DNA from: JAWLGW01 sp964569055
GTDB taxonomy: Bacteria; Planctomycetota; J058
Direction of reading: 5' to 3'
Length of the DNA stretch: 6,676 nucleotides
NCBI GenBank assembly: GCA_964569055.1
Contig: CAZMSZ010000401.1
Location: forward strand, 1-6,676
Below the pieces are notes generated by a model. It worked only from the letters and a program-made list of their open reading frames with translations, was not told the DNA's origin and did no database searches. Below are positions 1-5,498 of the stretch, one piece after another. The number at the start of each line of letters is the position of its first letter. Position 1 is the first letter of the stretch. The position numbers and the translations under genes were made by a program.

Positions 1-32
1 TCAGCGTGTATACCGGTCACCCTCACGCCCAA

Positions 33-49
33 GGGGAGGGAGGCGGAGG
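33..49 (+). promoter_or_regulatory. Purine-rich Shine-Dalgarno region
   Basis: This run contains GGGGAGGGAGG at 33-43, ending 7 bases before the ATG at 51, and a second GGAGG at 45-49 that is too close to be ideal. It supports ATG 51 over the in-frame GTG at position 6, which would place this ribosome-binding sequence inside the coding region. Confidence 0.6.
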
Positions 50-50
50 C

Positions 51-1046
51 ATGGACGTTCGATCGGAGCCGCCGCGCTCGGCGCGGCCGGCGCGGGCCGC
101 GCTTGCGGTGGCGCTCGTGAGCGCGCTCGTCGGTGGGACCGGGGTGCTGGCGCAGCAGCGCGAGGTCGCTGGCGGCGCGGCCGGGCCGCGCGAGCTGCCG
201 CTGGTGTTCCACCTCGGCGCTCCGTACGTCGAGCTCGAGCTGGGCGGGGCGCGCGGGCTGTTCCTGCTCGACTTCGGCGCCAACACCAGCGGGGTGGACG
301 CGGCCTGGCTCAGCTCGGCGGCGGTGCCGCACCGCTCGGCGCCCGGGATCACGGTGGGCGGGACGACCGGTCCGGTCTCGGTGGGTCGGGTCGTGGTCGA
401 GCAGCTCGCGCTCGCCTCGGGCTCGTTCGAGGACGTGGTCCTCGCCGCGCAGGACTTCTCCCACTTCCGCTCGCCTGCCGAGGGGCCGCAGGTCGGGCTG
501 CTCGGGACCGACATCCTCAACGCCTACCAGCTCGACCTCGACTACCGGGCCGGCACGGCCCGGCTGGCCCTCGAGCACGAGCGAGCGGACCCGCCCGCCG
601 ACATGCGCGCCACCCGCGTGACCTACGACCGCGGCCTGCCCACGGCCACGATCCGCCTGGGCGGCCTCGAGCTCCCCTGCCGGCTCGACTCGGGCGCCGC
701 CTGGTCGGACCCGCGCCCGATCCTCGACGTCAACCGCAGCGCGGTCGACGCGCTCCGGCGCGCCGGCGTCGCGCTCGAGCCGGCCGGGGAGGTGTTCGTG
801 ACCGGGGTCGGCGGCGCGCGCCGCCTCGAGCTGCTGCGCGGGCGCGGCCCGGGGCTGACGCTCGGGATCGGCCCCGCGCAGGTCCACGAGGTGATCCTGG
901 CCGTCCACGACGCCGGCACGCTGGCGGGGGATCGCCCGCTCACCCTGGCCGGGAGCGGGGTGCTCGCCCGCCTGGGGCGGCTCGTGCTCGACCCGTTCGA
1001 CGAGCTCCTGTGGCTCGAGGCGCCCAAGCGGAGCGCCCCGCTGTAG
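51..1046 (+). CDS. Exported retropepsin-like aspartic protease family protein
   Basis: Encodes 331 residues. Residues 11-34 form a basic then hydrophobic stretch ending VLA before QQ, which reads as a signal peptide, so the protein probably acts in the periplasm or outside the cell. Two pepsin-like lobes follow. Lobe 1 has the strand FLLDFGANTS (71-80, candidate catalytic Asp74) and the closing element LLGTDIL then YQLDLDYRAGTARL (150-172). Lobe 2 has RLDSGAA (211-217, Asp213) and a matching closing element GSGVLARLGRLVLDPF (301-316). This duplicated pattern is the usual layout of bacterial retropepsin-like proteins. The second site is a canonical D-S-G, but the first is D-F-G instead of D-T/S-G, so activity is uncertain. 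ATG 51 is chosen because of the strong Shine-Dalgarno sequence just upstream. No substrate can be inferred. The family assignment is fairly secure; the specific role is unknown. Confidence 0.8.
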   Translation: MDVRSEPPRSARPARAALAVALVSALVGGTGVLAQQREVAGGAAGPRELPLVFHLGAPYVELELGGARGLFLLDFGANTSGVDAAWLSSAAVPHRSAPGITVGGTTGPVSVGRVVVEQLALASGSFEDVVLAAQDFSHFRSPAEGPQVGLLGTDILNAYQLDLDYRAGTARLALEHERADPPADMRATRVTYDRGLPTATIRLGGLELPCRLDSGAAWSDPRPILDVNRSAVDALRRAGVALEPAGEVFVTGVGGARRLELLRGRGPGLTLGIGPAQVHEVILAVHDAGTLAGDRPLTLAGSGVLARLGRLVLDPFDELLWLEAPKRSAPL

Positions 1047-1070
1047 GCTCGGCCGGGCGCCCGCGGCGCG

Positions 1071-1089
1071 TATGCTCGGGCGCCGAGGA
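1071..1089 (+). promoter_or_regulatory. Possible -10 box and ribosome-binding site of the DUF2269-like gene
   Basis: TATGCT at 1071-1076 stands out in the GC-rich gap and could be a -10 element. No convincing -35 lies 16-18 bases upstream. GAGGA at 1085-1089 is a Shine-Dalgarno candidate 8 bases before the ATG at 1098. The sequence CTCGG-GCG-CCGAG at 1075-1087 can fold into a small hairpin covering part of this site. Suggestive only. Confidence 0.35.
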
Positions 1090-1097
1090 CGACGCCC

Positions 1098-1724
1098 ATG
1101 ACACCTCGCCAGCGGAAGGTCGCGCTCACGCTGCACGTCGCGACGTCGGTGGGCTGGCTCGGCGCGGCCGTCGCCTACCTCGCCCTGGCGATCAGCGGCC
1201 TCCGAGGCCAGGACGTCCAGCTCGTCCGCAGCGCGTACGTCGCCCTGGAGGTGCTCGGCTGGCGCGCGATCGTGCCGCTCAGCGTGGCGGCCGTGGTCAC
1301 GGGCTTGGTGCAGGCGCTGGGGACGCCCTGGGGCCTGCTCCGCCACACCTGGGTCCTCGCCAAGCTCGTGCTCACGATCGCCGCGGCGCTCGTCCTGCTC
1401 ACGCACATGCCGAACGTGAGCCGCATGGCCGCGCTCGCCGCCGACCCCGGCTTCGCGCTCGGCGACGCGGGCGCGCTGCGAGGTCAGCTCGTGGTCCACG
1501 CCGGCGGCGGCGTCGCGGTCCTGCTCGTCATAACGGCGCTCTCGGTGTTCAAGCCCTGGGGGAGGACGCCCTGGCAGCAGAAGCGGCGCGAGTCTGCCGC
1601 GAGCGCTCCGCAGGAGGCGCCCGCTCCGCGGCCCGCCGGGCAGTACGTCGTCGCGGCGCTCGTCGCGCTGGTCACGCTGATCGCCGTCCTCCACCTGCTC
1701 GGCGGCGGTCCCCCGCGCCACTGA
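1098..1724 (+). CDS. Five-helix integral membrane protein, DUF2269-like, unknown function
   Basis: Encodes 208 residues with about five hydrophobic segments at 8-32, 56-74, 84-103, 131-151 and 182-201. A charged, Ala/Pro-rich loop (about 152-181) separates the last two. The N-terminus (ALTLHVATSVGWLGA) and the stretch around 54-90 (GWRAIVPLS, then TGLVQALGTPWGLLRHTWVLAKL) resemble a family of small membrane proteins of unknown function that I recognise as DUF2269-like. This is from memory, not a search. Histidines at 13, 83, 103, 134 and 199 lie in or at the edges of helices, an arrangement that can ligate haem or metal, but nothing here proves it. The start is supported by GAGGA 8 bases upstream, and the gene begins 51 bases after the preceding stop. 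It is likely a cytoplasmic membrane protein. No function is assigned. Confidence 0.8.
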   Translation: MTPRQRKVALTLHVATSVGWLGAAVAYLALAISGLRGQDVQLVRSAYVALEVLGWRAIVPLSVAAVVTGLVQALGTPWGLLRHTWVLAKLVLTIAAALVLLTHMPNVSRMAALAADPGFALGDAGALRGQLVVHAGGGVAVLLVITALSVFKPWGRTPWQQKRRESAASAPQEAPAPRPAGQYVVAALVALVTLIAVLHLLGGGPPRH

Positions 1725-1783
1725 GGTCGGCGCCGCGGAACGTGTGCGGACGTCGCTCCTCGCAACCCTCCGAACCCGGGAGC

Positions 1784-1789
1784 TATAGT
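1784..1789 (+). promoter_or_regulatory. -10 promoter element of folC, near-leaderless start
   Basis: TATAGT matches the sigma-70-type -10 consensus TATAAT at five of six positions and is one of the few A/T clusters in the region. It ends 8 bases before the ATG at 1798, so transcription starting the usual 6-8 bases downstream would begin at or within a base or two of the start codon. No Shine-Dalgarno sequence exists in between (CCCCGCCC). No good -35 is visible 17 bases upstream (CGCAAC). Confidence 0.55.
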
Positions 1790-1797
1790 CCCCGCCC

Positions 1798-3147
1798 ATG
1801 GGCGACCCCTCCGAAGACGACGCGCTCGCCGCGCACGAGCGCGTTCGGCAGTACATCGACGAAGAGCTGGTCCGGCTCGAGCCGCGACGCCGCGACCGGG
1901 AGGCCAGGGCCGCGACCGCGCGCGCCTTCAACGCCGCGCTCGACGACCCGCAGCGGGCCTACCCTGCGGTGCAGGTGGCCGGCACCTCGGGCAAGGGCTC
2001 GGTGTGCGCGCTGATCGCGGAGGCCTGCCACGCGGCCGGCCTGTGGACGGGGCTGCACGTCTCACCCTACCTCCAGGCGCTGTGCGAGAAGACCTGGATC
2101 ACGGGGCGCTACGCCAGCGCCGCCGCGCTCGAGCGCGCCTGCGAGCAGCTCCGCCCGGTCGCGCAGCGCTTCGCCGCCGACGCCGACGGACCGGCCTCGG
2201 TCCACGGGCTGGCGGCGCTCGCCCTCAGCTACCTCACCTTCGCCGAGGGCGGGCTGGACATCGCCGTGATCGAGACCGGGCTCGGCGGGCGGTTCGACCT
2301 CGTGCAGGGGCTGCGCCGCGAGCTGTCGGTGATCACCGACCTCGCGCTCGACCACGTGCACGCGCTCGGCGAGACGATCGAGGAGATCGCCTGGCACAAG
2401 GCCGGGATCATGGAGCAGGGCGTGCCCTGCGTGGCGCTGCGCGGGCCGGGCTTCGACGTGCTCGAGGGCGAGGCCAGGCGGGTCGGCGCGCCGCTGATCG
2501 CCGTCGACCCCCCCCGCGCGCCGCGCGGCGAGGACGAGCCGCTGGTGCTCGAGCTCGAGACCTGGGGGCGGGTCGAGCTGCCGCCCGACGTGCCCGCCTT
2601 CCAGCGCCGCAACGTGGCGGTCGCGGCGGCGGCCCTCGACCGGCTCGCCGCCAAGGGCTGGGCGGTGGCGCCCGAGCACCTCGTGCGCGCCATGCGCCGC
2701 CCGCTCCCCGGCCGGTTCGAGCCGATCCAGGAGGGGCCGCGCGTGATCCTGGACGGGGCCCACAACCCGCACAAGGTCGCCGGCCTGGTCGCGACCCTGG
2801 GCGACGTCCACGACCTGCGCGTGGTGTGGGCCGCGACCGGCAGCCGCCCCCCCGGCGACGCCCTGGCCCCGCTCGCCCCGCTGCGCCCGCGCCTGGTCGC
2901 CACCGAGCTGACCCTGTACGGCAAGGAGGCCGTCCCCGCGAGCGAGAGCGCGGCCGCGGCGCGCGCCCTCGGCATGCGCGCGGCGGTCGTCCCCAAGCCC
3001 GAGGACGCGCTCAAGACCGTCCTGGCCGGCGCGCCCCCCGAGGCGACGATCGTGGTGACCGGCTCGCTGTTCCTGGTCGGCCGCCTGCGCAGCCAGTGGT
3101 ACCCGACCGACGCCGTGATCCTCGAGGGCACCTCCTGGCCAGGGTAG
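1798..3147 (+). CDS. folC: FolC-family Mur ligase (folylpolyglutamate/dihydrofolate synthase)
   Basis: Encodes 449 residues, a normal length for the family. FolC enzymes join glutamate to dihydropteroate or to folates using ATP, in the cytoplasm. Visible motifs, in order: the P-loop AGTSGKGS (61-68); SPYLQALCEK followed by ITG (89-103), matching the SPHL..ER..ING block; ETGLGGRFD (159-167); LDHVHALGETIEEIAWHKAGIM (184-205), with Lys201 as the expected carbamylated lysine; GRFEPI (305-310); the C-domain motif DGAHNPH (319-325); and TGSLFLVGRLR (421-431). The usual SPH reads SPY here and the P-loop is GTSGKGS rather than GTNGKGS, so this is a divergent member. Whether it has both synthase activities, or a related ligase role, cannot be decided from the sequence. 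The start is the ATG just behind a TATAGT box, without a Shine-Dalgarno sequence. The gene converges on the metal-uptake operon, 63 bases away. Confidence 0.88.
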   Translation: MGDPSEDDALAAHERVRQYIDEELVRLEPRRRDREARAATARAFNAALDDPQRAYPAVQVAGTSGKGSVCALIAEACHAAGLWTGLHVSPYLQALCEKTWITGRYASAAALERACEQLRPVAQRFAADADGPASVHGLAALALSYLTFAEGGLDIAVIETGLGGRFDLVQGLRRELSVITDLALDHVHALGETIEEIAWHKAGIMEQGVPCVALRGPGFDVLEGEARRVGAPLIAVDPPRAPRGEDEPLVLELETWGRVELPPDVPAFQRRNVAVAAAALDRLAAKGWAVAPEHLVRAMRRPLPGRFEPIQEGPRVILDGAHNPHKVAGLVATLGDVHDLRVVWAATGSRPPGDALAPLAPLRPRLVATELTLYGKEAVPASESAAAARALGMRAAVVPKPEDALKTVLAGAPPEATIVVTGSLFLVGRLRSQWYPTDAVILEGTSWPG

Positions 3148-3210
3148 GCGCTCGTCCGCGCGGCGCCAGCGAACCTTGGTAGCCGGGGTGATCGCCACGT
3201 CGGATCGGGG

Positions 3211-4755
3211 TCACTTCGGCGGCACGAACCGCTCCTGCGCCGGCTCCCAGTGGAGCCGCGCGCCCCGCTCCTCCCACCAGCGGCGCCAGCTGGCGAGGGC
3301 GGCCTCGTTGTGCGCGGGCTCGGCGAACGGGTCGTAGCCCAGGTCGTCGCCGCCCGCCAGCGGGCGCAGGGCGGCCAGCGCGCCGTCCTTGGCGAACAGC
3401 GGCACGGCCGGGTCGGCCAGCGCCTCGATCAGGGCGCGCGCCCCTTCGAGCTCGCCCACCCGGAGGAGCGCGAGCGCGGCGTGGACGCGGCGCTCGGGGT
3501 CCTCGGCCCGAGCGGCCGCGCGGAGCCGCTCGCGCACGCCGGGCTGCGCGGCGAGGCACGCGATCGCCGCGGCGGCGGCGCGGGCCACCTCGGGCTCGGG
3601 GTCGCCGAGCGCGGCGACCAGCGGGAGCAGGGCCCGCGCGTCGGCGAGGTCCTCGAGGTGGTGCGCCGCGTCGGCGCGCAGCGCGGCGGTGGCGCCTTCC
3701 TCCAGCGCGCGCACCAGCTCGCCGAGGGAAGGCTCGGGGTGGGTGGCCTCGAGGCCCGGCGCGTGCTCGTGCGCGTGCGGGTCGCTGAGCGCGGGCGGGC
3801 GCGGCGGCTCGGCGGGCGGCTCGGGGTGCTGAGGTGCGAGCGCGGCTACCAGCCCCGCCGCGAGCGCCGTCGCGCCGCCGCAGTACACGAGCGCGCGCAG
3901 CGCCGCGGCGGACCCCGGGCGACGCGCGGCGGCCCAGGCCAGCGCGAGCTGGACCAGGAGCGCGCAGGCGATCGTGGGCGCCACGGGCAGGTCGGCCGCG
4001 ACCGCGGTCAGGAAGCCCGCCAGCGAGGCGCCGCAGGCGGCGGCCAGCGCGAGGCGGGTCGCCTCACCCAGGCGCCGCCCGAGGGCGAGGCCGCTCAGGG
4101 CGGGCGCGAGCAGGAACGCGAACACCAACAGCAGCCCGCCCGCCTTGAGGGCGAGCGCCACGGCGGCGGCCAGCGTGGCGGTGAGGAGCAGCATCAGGCG
4201 CCGGGCGGGGAGCCCGAGCGCGCGGGCCAGCTCGGGGTCGAACGACACCAGCCAGAAGCGCTGGCGGTACACGGCGTGGACGAGCGCGATCGCGGCCAGC
4301 CCGAGATAGAGCGAGGCGCGCTCCTCCTGGCGGGCGAGCAGCACCTCGCCCGCCAGAATGTTGCGCAGCTCCGCCAGCCCATGGGGGCTGCGCCATACGA
4401 ACAGCACCGCGAGCGCCGAGGAGGCGGCGTAGGCCAGGCCGACCCGCGCGTCGGGCGCGAGCTGCCGCTCGCTGCCGCGGCCGAGCTCGAGGCCGAGGGC
4501 GCCGCCGATCGCCGCGCCCAGGCTGCCGACGGTGGCCCCGTGGCGCGCGGCCGCGCCGGCCCAGGCTTCGGGCAGCAGCGGGGCGGCGAAGAACGCCGCG
4601 GCCACGCCGGCCGCGGCGAGCTGCGCCAGCGCCACCCCCGTGAACACGATCCGGCGCAGCACCGTGAACAGCCCCAGGTAGGCGCACACCAGCCCGATCG
4701 CCAGCGTGGCCAGGTAGGCGCCCGAGAAGTGCTGCAGCGCCTCGAGCGGGCTCAC
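3211..4755 (-). CDS. znuB: ABC-3 family metal permease fused to a C-terminal HEAT-repeat domain
   Basis: Encodes 514 residues, against roughly 260-300 for usual ZnuB/MntB permeases. Residues 1-280 are the permease, with hydrophobic helices near 13-30, 36-60, 74-92, 106-121, 149-163, 186-226 (two segments), 233-254 and 257-277. The family-like stretch VFTGVALAQLAAAGVAAAFF (37-56) and the loop SFDPELARALGLP (171-183) are typical of ABC-3 permeases. It would form the membrane channel for zinc or a similar metal, with ZnuA delivering substrate and ZnuC hydrolysing ATP. An extra hydrophobic segment (about 286-307), a His/Pro linker (308-342) and a HEAT-like domain with a Trp-rich tail (343-514) follow without any break in frame. 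The GTG start overlaps the znuC stop as GTGA, and GGGGGAG lies 5 bases upstream, supporting coupled translation. Zinc rather than manganese is inferred from ZnuA. The fusion partner's function is unknown. Confidence 0.88.
   Translation of the reverse strand: MSPLEALQHFSGAYLATLAIGLVCAYLGLFTVLRRIVFTGVALAQLAAAGVAAAFFAAPLLPEAWAGAAARHGATVGSLGAAIGGALGLELGRGSERQLAPDARVGLAYAASSALAVLFVWRSPHGLAELRNILAGEVLLARQEERASLYLGLAAIALVHAVYRQRFWLVSFDPELARALGLPARRLMLLLTATLAAAVALALKAGGLLLVFAFLLAPALSGLALGRRLGEATRLALAAACGASLAGFLTAVAADLPVAPTIACALLVQLALAWAAARRPGSAAALRALVYCGGATALAAGLVAALAPQHPEPPAEPPRPPALSDPHAHEHAPGLEATHPEPSLGELVRALEEGATAALRADAAHHLEDLADARALLPLVAALGDPEPEVARAAAAAIACLAAQPGVRERLRAAARAEDPERRVHAALALLRVGELEGARALIEALADPAVPLFAKDGALAALRPLAGGDDLGYDPFAEPAHNEAALASWRRWWEERGARLHWEPAQERFVPPK
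3262..3729 (-). other. HEAT-repeat domain and Trp-rich tail of the permease fusion
   Basis: This is the coding stretch for residues 343-498 of the permease. Helical pairs repeat about every 30 residues, with Leu/Ala-rich faces and D-P turns: RALLPLVAALGDPEPEVARA (374-393), then EDPERRVHAALALLRVGE (418-435), then ALIEALADPAVPLFAKDGAL (441-460). These look like HEAT or PBS-lyase-type repeats, which usually form protein-binding solenoids. The domain closes with GYDPFAEP (473-480) and ASWRRWWEERG (488-498), a tail I associate with HEAT proteins of Planctomycetota and Myxococcota. There is no catalytic signature. Confidence 0.75.
3730..3834 (-). other. Histidine- and proline-rich linker in the permease fusion
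   Basis: Codes for residues 308-342, between the extra hydrophobic segment and the HEAT domain. It contains His310, then the cluster DPHAHEHAPG with His327, His329 and His331, then His339, among many Pro and Glu residues. HxHxH patterns are common zinc-binding stretches in zinc transporters, so weak metal binding is plausible here. This is inference from composition only. Confidence 0.6.
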
Positions 4756-5496
4756 GGCCGCTCCCCCGCGGCGGGCGCGATCACCCGCCGCCCGCCCAGC
4801 TCGCCGACCTCGATCGGGAGCCCGTACAGCGCGCCCAGCCGCGCGGGCGCGAGCTGCTCCTCGGCGGGGCCGACCACCAGCCGACCGTCCTGCGCGAACG
4901 CCACGCGGGCCGCGTAGCGCGCCACCAGCCCGAGGTCGTGGGCCACGAGCACGACCGTCCGCCCGCGCTCGTGGAGCGCGCGCACCAGCTCCATGACCTC
5001 GTGCTGCCCGCGCAGGTCGAGGTCGTTGGTCGGCTCGTCGAGCACCAGCAGCTCGGGGTCGGCCACCAGCGCGCGCCAGCAGCGCGCGCTGCTTCTGCCC
5101 GCCGCTGAGGTCGCGGAAGGGCGCGTCGGCTCGCTCGGCCAGGCCGCAGGCGGCGAGGGCGCTCGCGACCCGCGGGTCGTCGGCCCGGGCCCGCCGCTGC
5201 GCGAGCAGGCCCATGGCCACCACCTCCGCGGTCGTGAAGGGATAGATCGGGTCGAGCGCGCCGCGCTGCGGCGAGTAGCCCACGCGCGCCCGCCGCTCGC
5301 AGCGGCCGGCGAGCGGGGGGAGGATCCCCAGCAGGGTGCGCAGGAGCGTGGTCTTGCCCGCGCCGTTGGGCCCGACCACGGCCAGGAAGTCGCCGCGGCG
5401 CACGACGAGGTCGACCGCGTCGAGCACCGCGCGGCGGCCGTAGCCCAGGCGGGCCCCCTCGAGCAGCAGCAGCGGCTCGCCGTCCGGAGCCGCCAC
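4752..5496 (-). pseudogene. znuC: ZnuC-like ABC transporter ATPase, interrupted by a frameshift
   Basis: This would be the ATPase that powers the ZnuB channel. The first 143 codons encode VVGPNGAGKTT (Walker A, 40-50), the Q-loop SPQRG (Gln77) and the signature LSGGQKQRALLARA (130-143). The frame then goes wrong, and the rest of the protein lies in another frame: VADPELLVLDEPTNDLD (Walker B and D-loop), VLVAHDLG (H-loop His) and a C-terminus ending at the TGA at 4752-4754. Adding two bases (one GC unit) at the (GC)4 run at 5069-5076 yields an uninterrupted 248-residue protein of normal family length, with the expected R-A-L-V-A-D-P junction. All ATPase motifs are otherwise intact, so the lesion is recent or is an assembly error. 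The GTG start at 5496 lies 2 bases after the znuA stop, with only a weak GGAG upstream. The stop overlaps the znuB start. Confidence 0.85.
5069..5076. repeat. (GC)4 dinucleotide run at the znuC frameshift
   Basis: Four tandem GC units lie exactly where the ATPase reading frame changes. Five units would restore the frame. Short dinucleotide runs are prone to slippage in replication and to miscalling in GC-rich sequence, which fits a two-base loss here. Confidence 0.65.
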
Positions 5497-5498
5497 GG

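Noticed and set aside
9..14. TATACC as a -10 box for the first gene
   Set aside because: It is a weak match lying at the window edge, with no room to examine a -35 element.
6..50. Upstream GTG start for the retropepsin-like gene
   Set aside because: The added residues are Gly-rich and would be coded by the Shine-Dalgarno region. ATG 51 has the better site and gives a normal signal peptide.
1010..3182. Two long Arg/Ala-rich plus-strand frames overlapping the membrane protein and folC
   Set aside because: Composition is typical of a shifted reading of GC-rich genes. They overlap genes with clear motifs and have none of their own.
2062..3198. Long open frames on the minus strand opposite folC
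   Set aside because: The translations are low-complexity, rich in Arg, Gly, His and Ala, with no family motif. The plus strand carries an intact FolC with all motifs. They are by-products of GC-rich third positions.
3188..3214. Possible terminator hairpin between folC and the permease gene (GTGATC pairing with GGTCAC)
   Set aside because: Only six pairs including one wobble, a 15-base loop and no T-run. The gap at 3148-3210 shows no convincing terminator for either gene.
3250..4917. Plus-strand open frame of about 555 codons opposite the permease gene
   Set aside because: It is Arg/Gly/Glu-rich with no recognisable domain, while the minus strand encodes a clear permease with membrane helices. 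Treated as a shadow.
5060..5090. Programmed ribosomal frameshifting in znuC
   Set aside because: No slippery heptamer or stop codon stimulates a shift here. A +1 shift would delete one residue of a conserved junction, and the family is not known to use recoding. A plain two-base loss is simpler.
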